Source: Lachnospiraceae bacterium (GTDB taxonomy: Bacteria > Bacillota > Clostridia > Lachnospirales > Lachnospiraceae). Taken from it: 47,467 nucleotides of DNA. Location: contig JALEWA010000083.1 in the NCBI GenBank assembly GCA_022788085.1, positions 1-47,467 of the forward strand, in the 5' to 3' direction. A model generated the notes under the pieces. The model worked only from the letters and a program-made list of their open reading frames with translations. It was not told the DNA's origin and did not search any database. Each line of letters starts with the position of its first letter. Within the stretch, counting starts at the first letter, position 1. Below, piece after piece: positions 18,380 to 26,367 of the stretch. The translations under genes were made by a program, and so were the position numbers.

Positions 18380-19258
18380 TTACTGCCTTTCCTCATTATA
18401 AAACTCTGTTACCTGTATCTGTGCTGCTTTCTTTGTAGCTTCTAAAGCAATTGCTGCTTCTCTTGCGCTCTCTTCCTTCTCAAAAATGCCAAATACAGTA
18501 GGACCGCTTCCGCTCATCAGTGCATTGATTGCTCCATGCTCCTTCATAAAGGTCTTAATTTCTTCTATCACCGGATGGACAGATACCGTAACCGTTTCCA
18601 GTACATTTCCCAAGCGGTCTGTGATTCCGGTAAGGTTTCCCTCTTCCAAAGCCTTTATCATACCATCGATATCAGGATGGAATGTAATTTCCTTAGAATC
18701 CAATCGCTCATAAACCTCTTTTGTCGAAACCATCACAGGAGGCTTAGCAATCAGGATATATGCCTTTGGTGGCTTCGGCAGTGGTGTCAGTTCTTCTCCA
18801 ATTCCTTCTGCAAGTGCGGTTCCACCCATAATACAAAATGGGATATCTGCTCCAAGTCTCACTGCCAGCTCCATAAGCTGCTCCTTGGACTGTCCTAATT
18901 CAAACAATTCATTCATCGCTATCATGGTTGCTGCGGCATCTGTACTTCCTCCAGCCATACCGGCTGCAACAGGTATATTTTTCTTTAAAGATATTTCGAT
19001 ACCTTCCTTAATGGAAAAACGTTCTACCATAAGCTTTGCTGCCCGAAAAATCAGGTTATTTGATATATCGCCAAGCGTATCATTGCTGTCTACCGAAAGA
19101 ATGATATCCGGCTCCTTACGCTTCTTAAATTCCAGCACATCATAAATGTCTACCGTCTGCATAACCATCTTTACCTTATGATAACCATTATCCAGTCGAC
19201 CACATATATCAAGTCCCAGATTAATCTTTGCTCTTGCCTCGCACCGCATCTTATCCAT
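18380..19258 (-). CDS. ispE: 4-diphosphocytidyl-2-C-methyl-D-erythritol kinase
   Basis: Phosphorylates CDP-methylerythritol in the MEP pathway of isoprenoid synthesis. The 292-residue GHMP kinase shows the substrate motif RAKINLGLDICGR near the N-terminus, the ATP-binding glycine loop PVAAGMAGGSTDAA (about 97-110), and the C-terminal motif ALMSGSGPTVFGIF. Length and motif order are normal. ATG is preceded by GGAGG at 7 bases. It is followed by the GntR regulator one base after its stop, a pairing that suggests co-expression rather than a shared biochemical role. Confidence 0.97.
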   Translation of the reverse strand: MDKMRCEARAKINLGLDICGRLDNGYHKVKMVMQTVDIYDVLEFKKRKEPDIILSVDSNDTLGDISNNLIFRAAKLMVERFSIKEGIEISLKKNIPVAAGMAGGSTDAAATMIAMNELFELGQSKEQLMELAVRLGADIPFCIMGGTALAEGIGEELTPLPKPPKAYILIAKPPVMVSTKEVYERLDSKEITFHPDIDGMIKALEEGNLTGITDRLGNVLETVTVSVHPVIEEIKTFMKEHGAINALMSGSGPTVFGIFEKEESAREAAIALEATKKAAQIQVTEFYNEERQ

Positions 19259-19366
19259 TTGTCAGCCTCCATTTTCTTTCTTCGAATGTACTAAATTATA
19301 TACAATCTTAATTATTTCGTCAATGAGGACAGCTATTGCTATTGCTAAAATTTTCAAAAATTACTA

Positions 19367-19394
19367 TAAACTTTTTTGCTCACTGGGACGATAT
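19367..19394 (+). promoter_or_regulatory. Candidate sigma-28 (flagellar-type) promoter
   Basis: TAAA (19367-19370), a 16-base spacer and GACGATAT (19387-19394) closely resemble the sigma-D/sigma-28 consensus TAAA-N15-GCCGATAA. It lies about 50 bases before the ATG of the gene at 19445, with no sigma-A pair of similar quality seen. Confidence 0.5.
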
Positions 19395-19444
19395 AAACGT
19401 TACAAGATAGTTTATCAATTTTTTATTACCAAGGAGGGTTACTT

Positions 19445-20125
19445 ATGAGTGTAAATGGAATTTACAGCAATAACATCAGTGATACTTATACACCTAATAC
19501 TACTACAAAAGAAAAGATAGAGAAGGTTGACAAGGGTAATGCAGAAACAGTCGAAGATAAGCAGGAAACAGTAAAAACAGATGACACCGCTGCTGTTTAT
19601 GACAAAACAAAGCTTAGTGAGGATGATAGAAAGGCTATTGTGTCACAATTAAAGGCTGATCAGGAAAAACGTCAGGCGCAGTTGACAGAGCTTGTTCAGA
19701 ACATGATATCCAAACAGACGAATGCCTTTGGTGAAGCTAATGATATATGGAAATTCCTTGCAAAAGGGGATTATACCGTTGACGCAGAAACCAAGAAAAA
19801 GGCACAGGAAGATATCTCCGAAGATGGTTACTGGGGCGTAAAGCAGACCTCTGACCGTATTGTTGAGTTTGCGACTGCTCTTGCCGGTGATGATTCAAAG
19901 GCATTAGAAAAAATGAAGGATGCTTTTATCAAAGGCTACAAACAGGCTGAAAAGCAATGGGGTGGAAAGCTCCCTGATATATCCCGCAAAACCTATGATG
20001 CTGTCATGGAGAAATTCGACAAGCTATTAAAGCCGGCATCTGAAGAGACAGGCAAAACTGTTGATTCCACAGAAGATGGAACCGTTGTAGTAAAGAAGGA
20101 AAACGAAACAGGAGAGGTTGAGTAG
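19445..20125 (+). CDS. Hypothetical protein, possibly DUF5610-like
   Basis: Function unknown. The 226-residue protein has no signal peptide or membrane segment. A low-complexity Thr/Lys/Glu/Asp N-terminus (1-60) is followed by a helical domain containing SEDGYWGVKQTSDRIVEFA and MKDAFIKGYKQAEKQWGGK, then LPDISRKTYDAVMEKFDKLL, and a disordered acidic tail. The domain pattern recalls DUF5610 proteins, but I hold that loosely. It has an excellent AAGGAGGG site. The upstream sigma-28-like promoter hints at the motility regulon, though no flagellar gene is in the window. Its last codons form a terminator stem with the convergent gene. Confidence 0.75.
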   Translation: MSVNGIYSNNISDTYTPNTTTKEKIEKVDKGNAETVEDKQETVKTDDTAAVYDKTKLSEDDRKAIVSQLKADQEKRQAQLTELVQNMISKQTNAFGEANDIWKFLAKGDYTVDAETKKKAQEDISEDGYWGVKQTSDRIVEFATALAGDDSKALEKMKDAFIKGYKQAEKQWGGKLPDISRKTYDAVMEKFDKLLKPASEETGKTVDSTEDGTVVVKKENETGEVE

Positions 20126-20155
20126 GCACTTTTGCCTACTCAATTTCTCCTGTTT
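20106..20155. terminator. Shared terminator formed by both convergent gene ends
   Basis: The left arm (20106-20127) and right arm (20134-20155) pair over about 22 bases with two G-T wobbles and a 6-base loop. Each arm contains one gene's last codons and its TAG stop. TGTTTTT follows on the plus strand, and a T-rich stretch on the minus strand. Confidence 0.88.
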
Positions 20156-21767
20156 TTACAATCAACAGACGATCCCCTGCCTTAATCTCATCACTTGTAA
20201 GCTGATTGATTTCCTTAATCTTCTCAACACTCACATAATATTTCTTACCAATCTGCCACAAGGTATCCCCCTTCTTTACAAAATAAATAGCAAATCCCGG
20301 AAGCTTCTCAAGCTTCTGACTATCAAGTTCCCCTATCTGAATCTCCTGTAAAATATCCTCCTTCTCAATATCATACAAAGGCATATGGAGCTGTATCACA
20401 CCACGCCACTCTATCTGATTTCCGTCTTTTAAGGAAGCATGAAGCTGTGTAAGCTGCGGAAATAATGCATAACGCGGCATAGGAAGCTCTTCTTTCTTAT
20501 TTGGGAGATCACGTATTCCAAGCATCTGTCTTGTCAGGGAAAATGGCACGCTATCCTCTATAGAATGGAATCCTCCTCTCTCTTCCCCTGATAAATACAG
20601 CATTCTTAAAGCTACATTACCCTTCCATGTAATCTCATCTTCATCCAACGTACAATCCTCTATCTCCAGTCTTGCGTCGCTATGACAGATTTGCAATGGC
20701 TTGGGTTGTGCTTCCTCCAGCTTTGTGTTATGAGCGAATTTTTCCTCTACATACATATCCTGATGCAGCCTTCTCATCAGACTTTGGTTCGTAATTGTAT
20801 CAACCTCGCAGGATACACCGTAAATATCCGCCACTACCTGCACATCCCCTTTACAAAGCAGCTTTATCTCAAGCTCAAGCGCAAGTTCAATTCCAATCAC
20901 TCTTGCTTCACCATCTGCATCCTCGCGTACACTGATTTCTTCGTGTCCGATGTCATAAGAAACATCCGCAATCATTCCCTCTTTGCAGCTTTGGCATTCA
21001 ACATTCCCACTAAATGGTATGACCCCCTCAAACCAGTTAACCTTTCCACTCATTTCTTCCGTATAAACAAGGAACAATGTCATTTCTCCGGATACAGCAA
21101 GCTTATCCTCTAATGGTCGAAAATCAATCTGTGTTACATCTACACTCTTCCAGAGAAGATTTCCAACTGCCGGAAGTGCACTTCCAACTCTGCTCTCCTC
21201 ATGAATACGAAGTAAATCCCTTTTACATACCACCGTTTCCAGATACTCCTGATTTTTTCTTCTGTATTCGAGTTGTTCCACCTCACCTCCTGTCATTCCA
21301 CTCATCTTTGTCTGCATCTGGTACTCTGCAATTCCTGTACAGATTTTTGTTTCCACCAATTCTTCCACACGTGGTTTTAGGGAAATAACAGCCTGAATAC
21401 TGAGCTTTCTTGAATTGATCATATTAACACGCATATCTTCCAATTCATTTTCGCAGATAACCCTGTCCTGGCTCTCTACCTGCTCCATATAAATTTCCTC
21501 CATGAAGGGAAGCTCACCCTCCATTCCCGACATACCTGCGTCCTTTCCCTCTGCTTCGTATAGCACCTGAAACGCAAGCTTTCCCTTTACCCATATCTTG
21601 TTCATACCTGTTTTGATTTCATCTATTTTCACCTTGCCACGCGTAAATACCAGCCTTCCTACATCCGGCCTGGTATCTGATACATTTATATCTTCTTCCA
21701 GCGGAATCTGGAGCATAGCCTTCGCCTTTATCTTATCTGTATAAATACTCTTCTTCATCAGCTCCAT
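20136..21767 (-). CDS. SPOCS (DUF3794) and LysM spore-envelope protein
   Basis: Probable spore coat or cortex-associated morphogenetic protein. The 543-residue product has repeated SPOCS/DUF3794-type segments through most of its length (LQIPLEEDINVSDTRPDVGR near the start is typical). A C-terminal LysM domain follows (about 495-540, FVKKGDTLWQIGKKYYVSVEKIKEIN), predicted to bind peptidoglycan. No signal peptide, in keeping with synthesis in the mother cell. The ATG at 21767 has GGGAGG 9 bases upstream; a longer frame from 21812 lacks support. A hairpin covers that ribosome binding site. It follows pyrD on the same strand but its role is sporulation, so separate expression is likely. Confidence 0.88.
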   Translation of the reverse strand: MELMKKSIYTDKIKAKAMLQIPLEEDINVSDTRPDVGRLVFTRGKVKIDEIKTGMNKIWVKGKLAFQVLYEAEGKDAGMSGMEGELPFMEEIYMEQVESQDRVICENELEDMRVNMINSRKLSIQAVISLKPRVEELVETKICTGIAEYQMQTKMSGMTGGEVEQLEYRRKNQEYLETVVCKRDLLRIHEESRVGSALPAVGNLLWKSVDVTQIDFRPLEDKLAVSGEMTLFLVYTEEMSGKVNWFEGVIPFSGNVECQSCKEGMIADVSYDIGHEEISVREDADGEARVIGIELALELEIKLLCKGDVQVVADIYGVSCEVDTITNQSLMRRLHQDMYVEEKFAHNTKLEEAQPKPLQICHSDARLEIEDCTLDEDEITWKGNVALRMLYLSGEERGGFHSIEDSVPFSLTRQMLGIRDLPNKKEELPMPRYALFPQLTQLHASLKDGNQIEWRGVIQLHMPLYDIEKEDILQEIQIGELDSQKLEKLPGFAIYFVKKGDTLWQIGKKYYVSVEKIKEINQLTSDEIKAGDRLLIVKTGEIE

Positions 21768-21772
21768 ACAAA

Positions 21773-21821
21773 AAGACCTCCCGGGTTTTCTTTCATTCCA
21801 TTGTATTCCCAAAGAGGTCTT
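21773..21821 (-). terminator. Hairpin ending pyrD and covering the next ribosome binding site
   Basis: Arms AAGACCTC (21773-21780) and GAGGTCTT (21814-21821), extended by CCC/GGG pairing further in, form a long stem. On the minus strand it is followed by TTTTT. The 3' arm includes the GGGAGG of the SPOCS gene, so the structure can act as a terminator for pyrD and as a translation block. Confidence 0.6.
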
Positions 21822-21834
21822 ATTATGACTTATT

Positions 21835-22740
21835 CTATTTCACGGAACCAATTATTTCACTTAAATTCTCAATTCCATAGTGCTCCATATATTCTTCAAT
21901 GCCTTCTACTACTTCCTTCGTTGTATAAGGGTTTACGAAGTTCATAGCACCTACTGCAACGCCTGTCGCTCCTGCAAGCATGAATTCAATGGCATCCTCT
22001 GCATTTGCAATTCCGCCCATACCGATAATCGGAAGCTTTACCGCATTTGCGACCTGATATACCATTCTGACTGCTACAGGCTTAATGGCAGGACCGGAAA
22101 GTCCACCTGTTTTATTTGCCAGTGCGAAGGTTCTCTTATGAATATCAATCTTCATACCGGTTATGGTATTGATTAAGGATAATGCATCGCTTCCTGCCGC
22201 TTCTGCAGCCTTTGCCATTTCCGTAATGTCAGTAACATTTGGAGAAAGCTTCATGATAATTGGCTGCTTTGCTTTTGCCTTGATTTCTTTGGTAATCTCA
22301 TAAAGACTATCCGGATTTTGTCCAAAAGCAATTCCACCATGCTTTACATTCGGGCAGGACACATTGATTTCCAGCATATCTACAGGCTGATCCGCTAACT
22401 TTTCCACAACCTCAACATAATCTGCCGCTGTTCTTCCACATACATTCACAATAATTTTTGTATCAAACTGTTTCAGGAAGGGAATATCTCTTTCGATGAA
22501 CACATCAATTCCCGGATTTTGTAAGCCGATGGCATTTAACATTCCACCATATGTTTCCTGCACTCTTGGAGTCGGATTTCCCTCCCAGGGAACATTCGCC
22601 ACACCTTTTGTCACAACCGCGCCAAGGCAATTCAAATCAACAAATTCAGAATATTCCATTCCTGAACCAAAGGTTCCGGAAGCGGTCATAACAGGATTCT
22701 TAAATTCTACACCTGCAATGGTAACTTTTGTATTTTTCAT
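21835..22740 (-). CDS. pyrD: Dihydroorotate dehydrogenase B, catalytic subunit
   Basis: Oxidises dihydroorotate to orotate in pyrimidine synthesis; the class 1B enzyme passes electrons to NAD through PyrK. The 301-residue TIM-barrel protein has the early motif NPVMTASGTFGSG, the active-site Cys in LEINVSCPNVKHGG, the FMN phosphate motif IIGMGGIANAEDAIEFMLAGA and the usual length. Its ATG shares one base with the pyrK stop (TAATG), so the two subunits are translationally coupled. Confidence 0.97.
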   Translation of the reverse strand: MKNTKVTIAGVEFKNPVMTASGTFGSGMEYSEFVDLNCLGAVVTKGVANVPWEGNPTPRVQETYGGMLNAIGLQNPGIDVFIERDIPFLKQFDTKIIVNVCGRTAADYVEVVEKLADQPVDMLEINVSCPNVKHGGIAFGQNPDSLYEITKEIKAKAKQPIIMKLSPNVTDITEMAKAAEAAGSDALSLINTITGMKIDIHKRTFALANKTGGLSGPAIKPVAVRMVYQVANAVKLPIIGMGGIANAEDAIEFMLAGATGVAVGAMNFVNPYTTKEVVEGIEEYMEHYGIENLSEIIGSVK

Positions 22741-23525
22741 TATATTTCCACCTCACTTGCCAGATATACAGGACCATCTGTACAGATTCTTGCATTATTC
22801 ACATGGGAATGAGCATCCTTGTTCTTAGTCTTTACAACGCATCCAAGACACGCTCCCACTCCACATGCCATACGCTCTTCCAGTGAAATATATGCCGTTA
22901 TTTTCTGTTCCTGGACATATTGTTTGATTGCACGAAGCATCGGCATAGGACCACATGCGAGGATAACATCTGCCTGTAATCCATTCTCTGCAATGGCATC
23001 CATGACATTACCCTTTGTTCCAACGCTTCCATCCTCTGTCGCAATATAAACATTACCATACTTCTCTAAATCTTCCTTTAAAAAGAGGTCATTGTTACGA
23101 TATCCAACAATAATATTCGTTTCTGTGCTCTTTCCATAAAGCTGTTTTGCCGTCTCAAGCATAGGTGGTATGCCAATGCCTCCGCCTATGAGAAATACAC
23201 GCTTACCGACTGCTTCTTCAATAGGAAAACCATTTCCTAATGTTCCTAAAATATCAATCCTGTTTCCTGCATGGTATCCTGAGAACTCATTCGTTCCCTT
23301 TCCAACCACACGGTAAACAATACGAAGTCTGTTATTTTCCTTATCTGCCTCACAAATACTGATTGGTCTTGGAAGCAGCGCAGACTTATCCTGCGTATAA
23401 ACACTAATGAACTGTCCCGCCTTTGCCATACTTGCAAGCTGCGTTTCAATCCACATATCATAGATACCTTCTGCGATCTGCTGCTGTCTGTATACAACCG
23501 CAGTTTCTTTTCTCTTCTGATTCAC
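22740..23525 (-). CDS. pyrK: Dihydroorotate dehydrogenase B, electron transfer subunit
   Basis: FAD and [2Fe-2S] subunit that transfers electrons from PyrD to NAD. The 261-residue protein has an FAD-binding N-terminal domain (LLPRPISICEA), an NAD-binding segment (GGGIGIPPMLETAKQLYG), and the cluster cysteines in ACGVGACLGC plus a later RICTDGP. The start is GTG at 23525, chosen because AGGAGG lies 7 bases upstream; an in-frame GTG at 23543 would place the site inside the gene. The leader carries two large hairpins, one of which can interact with the ribosome binding site. Confidence 0.96.
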   Translation of the reverse strand: MNQKRKETAVVYRQQQIAEGIYDMWIETQLASMAKAGQFISVYTQDKSALLPRPISICEADKENNRLRIVYRVVGKGTNEFSGYHAGNRIDILGTLGNGFPIEEAVGKRVFLIGGGIGIPPMLETAKQLYGKSTETNIIVGYRNNDLFLKEDLEKYGNVYIATEDGSVGTKGNVMDAIAENGLQADVILACGPMPMLRAIKQYVQEQKITAYISLEERMACGVGACLGCVVKTKNKDAHSHVNNARICTDGPVYLASEVEI

Positions 23526-23547
23526 AATGGTTCCTCCTATCACAAAC

Positions 23548-23580
23548 TTTTATTTGATAGGAATTTCCTATCAAATAAAA
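23548..23580 (-). promoter_or_regulatory. Perfect 16-bp inverted repeat in the pyrK leader
   Basis: Arms TTTTATTTGATAGGAA (23548-23563) and its exact complement (23565-23580) have a one-base centre. On the minus-strand RNA the downstream arm carries TCCTATCA, which can also pair with TGATAGGA overlapping the pyrK ribosome binding site. It may be an RNA switch or a protein operator. Confidence 0.6.
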
Positions 23581-23581
23581 A

Positions 23582-23628
23582 ACATGTTTTTCCCTATATG
23601 TAATCTTAACATATAGAAAAAAACATGT
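23582..23628 (-). terminator. Terminator of the acetylesterase gene
   Basis: Twenty-base arms 23582-23601 and 23609-23628 pair with two G-T wobbles around a 7-base loop. T-rich sequence follows on the minus strand. It lies 12 bases past the acetylesterase stop and separates the sugar locus from pyrK. Confidence 0.82.
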
Positions 23629-23640
23629 ACAGTCACTCTT

Positions 23641-24339
23641 TTATTCAACTTCTGCCGCTTCATCAATCAACAGGTCTTTATAATGACCTCCTAATTCCTC
23701 CAGCCCTTTTGCAATCAGACCGGCATACAGAACAGCACCATCATATCGCAGATGAGTATTATCCGTCTTTCCTTCCGGATAATTCTTATATTCGCCCTCC
23801 GGAAAATACATATACCATTTTCTGCTTGCAAGCTCTCCTGCTTTCTTAAGCTCGCATCGGCTCATACTATATAAATCCACTAAAGGGACATTACATTTTT
23901 CTGCCGTCTGCTTCATCGCTGCAACATAATCAGAATGTGCTCCGATTCCTAAATGCTTATCATCCACAAAGCATCTTCGCTCCAGTGGAGTGATCAAAAC
24001 CGGATATGCCCCATGCTTTCTGGCAACCTCAATATAGATTTCCAAATTCTCCATAAATGCAGAAAATGGTTCTGTGTATCTGGTCGGATCTTCACTTTTT
24101 TCATCATTATGACCAAACTGAATAAACAGATAATCACCTGCCCCAATCTGCTCACTGATTTTCTGTAATCTTCCTTCATCCATAAAACTTTTGGTACTTC
24201 TACCGTTCTTAGCATGATTTACAATTGTAATATCATCTCGCACATATAAGGAAAAAACCTGTCCGATTCCAGTTTGCGGATATGTTGTTATCTTATTTGT
24301 CTGAACCGTGGAGTCAGCCGCCCAAAATATCCTATTCAT
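23641..24339 (-). CDS. SGNH/GDSL hydrolase, rhamnogalacturonan acetylesterase-like (CE12)
   Basis: Predicted esterase removing acetyl groups from pectic oligosaccharides. The 232-residue protein shows the family blocks in order: AADSTVQ near the N-terminus (nucleophile Ser), the Gly block HAKNGRSTKSF, the Asn block FGHNDEK and the C-terminal DNTHLRYDGA with Asp/His. It has no signal peptide, so it likely acts on imported oligosaccharides in the cytoplasm. It follows the two Lpl-type permeases on the same strand, with a UUCG-loop hairpin in between. Its exact substrate is inferred from family and context. Confidence 0.88.
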   Translation of the reverse strand: MNRIFWAADSTVQTNKITTYPQTGIGQVFSLYVRDDITIVNHAKNGRSTKSFMDEGRLQKISEQIGAGDYLFIQFGHNDEKSEDPTRYTEPFSAFMENLEIYIEVARKHGAYPVLITPLERRCFVDDKHLGIGAHSDYVAAMKQTAEKCNVPLVDLYSMSRCELKKAGELASRKWYMYFPEGEYKNYPEGKTDNTHLRYDGAVLYAGLIAKGLEELGGHYKDLLIDEAAEVE

Positions 24340-24365
24340 ATTTAAATCCCTCTTTTATAGAACAA

Positions 24366-24383
24366 GGGAAACCGAAGTTTCCC
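24366..24383 (-). promoter_or_regulatory. UUCG-tetraloop hairpin between permease and acetylesterase genes
   Basis: Seven-base arms GGGAAAC (24366-24372) and GTTTCCC (24377-24383). On the minus-strand RNA the loop reads C(UUCG)G, a very stable tetraloop. The T-run after it is weak, so an mRNA-stabilising or processing element is as likely as a terminator. Confidence 0.6.
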
Positions 24384-24396
24384 CTGCTTAAATTTC

Positions 24397-25242
24397 TTAT
24401 TCCTTTACAGCTCCAATATTTACACCCTTTACAAAGTACTTCTGTAAGAAAGGATATAATAACATAAACGGAAGAATTGCTGAAATAATACCTGCATTGA
24501 ACAGTGTATTCTGTGATACTGCATAAGCTGTTGTCGGAGTATCACCATCCATAATCATGTTTCTTAACTTATACTGGAAGTTAGTCTGATCCGGATCTGT
24601 AATATAAATCTTAACCGTTGTATAATCGTTCCATACTGTTACAGCAAACATCAAACCGATAGATGCAAGAGCTGCCTTGGAAAGAGGAAGTACAATCTTG
24701 AAGAAGATTCCCATAGGAGAACATCCGTCAATCTTAGCTGCTTCATAAAGCGAACTTGGAATTCCTTCAAAGAAGTTTCTCATCAATACCAGATTGTAAA
24801 CATTCATACCATGCTTTACTACAAGAATCCACATGTTGTTTACAAGACCTAACTTCTTCATAACCAGGTACTCAGGAATCATACCACCTGTAAATACCAT
24901 TGTAATCAGTAAGAAGTAGGAAAAAAGATTACGTCCCGGCATATCAAACTGAACTAATACATAACCACCAAGTGTACAAAGCACAAGACCAAGTAATGTT
25001 CCTAAGACTGTCGTGATTACTGAGTTAATAAATGGTCTGTAAAGTGCCTGTGTTTCAATAATGGTTCTATAACCATCCAGTGTGAACTGACTTGGCCAAA
25101 GCTGGAACTGGTATACACCAACCTTGTTCAGGGAATCTACCAATACCTTCCACATAGGAACAAGAATGATAAGACCAATTAAAATAAATACAATATAATT
25201 TACAACATCAAAAACATGTAATTTTTTCTTACGACCTTCCAT
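24397..25242 (-). CDS. Lpl-type (CUT1) sugar ABC transporter permease, LplC-like
   Basis: Inner-membrane permease of an oligosaccharide importer. The 281-residue protein has about six hydrophobic helices and the family EAA loop SLYEAAKIDGCSPMGIFFKIVLPLSK (shortened: EAAKIDGCSPMGIF). I chose the ATG at 25242, which has AGGAGG 6 bases upstream overlapping the stop of the preceding permease gene. It pairs with the LplB-like permease. The ATPase is not encoded here; such transporters usually share an MsmK-type ATPase encoded elsewhere. Confidence 0.93.
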   Translation of the reverse strand: MEGRKKKLHVFDVVNYIVFILIGLIILVPMWKVLVDSLNKVGVYQFQLWPSQFTLDGYRTIIETQALYRPFINSVITTVLGTLLGLVLCTLGGYVLVQFDMPGRNLFSYFLLITMVFTGGMIPEYLVMKKLGLVNNMWILVVKHGMNVYNLVLMRNFFEGIPSSLYEAAKIDGCSPMGIFFKIVLPLSKAALASIGLMFAVTVWNDYTTVKIYITDPDQTNFQYKLRNMIMDGDTPTTAYAVSQNTLFNAGIISAILPFMLLYPFLQKYFVKGVNIGAVKE

Positions 25243-25252
25243 CTCGCACCTC

Positions 25253-26224
25253 CTAAATGATTCCACGGCCGCGGACTTTCTTACTAGCCCAGTTGCTAAG
25301 CAGCATCAGAACACATGCTACTAAGGAACGGAAAAGACCTACCGCTGTAGAGTAACCGTAATTTGGCAATGCAATGGCGAATGTCTGACGGTATGTATAA
25401 GTAGAAATAACGTCTGCTACATCGTAAACTGCATTGTTGTAAAGTACGAATACAGGCTCGAACATGTTTAAAACCTTTGCAAGGTTCAGAATCAATACGG
25501 TAATGATTGTATTTCCAAGAGCAGGCAGGGTAACGTAGAAAATTTTCTGCATACGTGTTGCACCATCGATATCTGCTGCTTCATACAATTCAGGGTTAAT
25601 ACCGGAAAGAGTAGCAAGGAAGATAATGGTTCCCCAACCTGTTTCCTTCCAGATATTGATTAAATAGAAGATTGGACGCCACCAGCTTGACTCTGCAAGA
25701 AAGTAGATGTTCTTATCAGCTTCTCCCAGGATTCCCAAATCTCTTAACAGACCGTTAACCATACCTGTTGAAGATGGAGACAGGAACAAACTGAAAATAG
25801 ATGCAACTACTGCCCAGGACATAAAGTGTGGCAGATATATAATAGTTTGCAAAGTCTTCTTTGCAAAGAGATTTCCCATTTCATTCAAAAAGATTGATAC
25901 AATAATCGCAGAAAGATTCGTAATAAGCAATCTGACAATACTCAGTTCCAATGTATTGAAAAAGGATGTCAAAAATGCCTGCTTATTTGCACCAAACATT
26001 TTTTCAAAGTTAGCCCATCCGACAAAGGTAGGCTGTCCAATTGGCTTATAATCATAGAAGGCATAACGCACACCTAACATAGGCCAATAGTATAAAATAA
26101 TAACAAACAGAGCAACCGGGAGGAACATTAAGTAATATCCTCTGTTGTTCCATATACGAAGCTTAAGCGGTTTCTGGCGAACTTCAACGCCACCAGAAGT
26201 CATAACTGCTTTTTTCTTACTCAT
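25253..26224 (-). CDS. Lpl-type (CUT1) sugar ABC transporter permease, LplB-like
   Basis: Second permease subunit of the oligosaccharide importer. It has 323 residues with a basic N-terminus and about six membrane helices (YLMFLPVALFVIILYYWPML is cut here to YLMFLPVALFVIIL). The EAA loop is INPELYEAADIDGATRMQK. The LplB subgroup is suggested by the MLGVRYAFYDYKP and GWANFEKMF segments. It follows the binding-protein gene by about 140 bases containing a hairpin, and its stop overlaps the next gene's ribosome binding site. Confidence 0.93.
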   Translation of the reverse strand: MSKKKAVMTSGGVEVRQKPLKLRIWNNRGYYLMFLPVALFVIILYYWPMLGVRYAFYDYKPIGQPTFVGWANFEKMFGANKQAFLTSFFNTLELSIVRLLITNLSAIIVSIFLNEMGNLFAKKTLQTIIYLPHFMSWAVVASIFSLFLSPSSTGMVNGLLRDLGILGEADKNIYFLAESSWWRPIFYLINIWKETGWGTIIFLATLSGINPELYEAADIDGATRMQKIFYVTLPALGNTIITVLILNLAKVLNMFEPVFVLYNNAVYDVADVISTYTYRQTFAIALPNYGYSTAVGLFRSLVACVLMLLSNWASKKVRGRGII

Positions 26225-26297
26225 ACCGTTCTTCTTCCTTTCCTACTTCCTCATACCACGTTTCTTTTCGGCCGGCTAGAACGGCCCTTTCATGAAC

Positions 26298-26327
26298 AAC
26301 TGTCCTGCCCTTTCGGACAGGACAGTT
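26298..26327 (-). promoter_or_regulatory. Intercistronic hairpin between binding protein and permeases
   Basis: Arms AACTGTCCTG (26298-26307) and CAGGACAGTT (26318-26327), a perfect 10-base stem with a 10-base loop and no strong T-run. It lies between the solute-binding protein and permease genes, where such hairpins commonly stabilise the 5' message and set unequal expression. Confidence 0.6.
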
Positions 26328-26367
26328 ATTTTCAGAATGCCCTTAGGCAATGTTACCTGATAAATAA

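Noticed and set aside
23544-23640. PyrR-type attenuator in front of pyrK
   Set aside because: The two hairpins are AT-rich perfect repeats and show no PyrR binding-loop consensus or antiterminator arrangement upstream of a terminator for pyrK.
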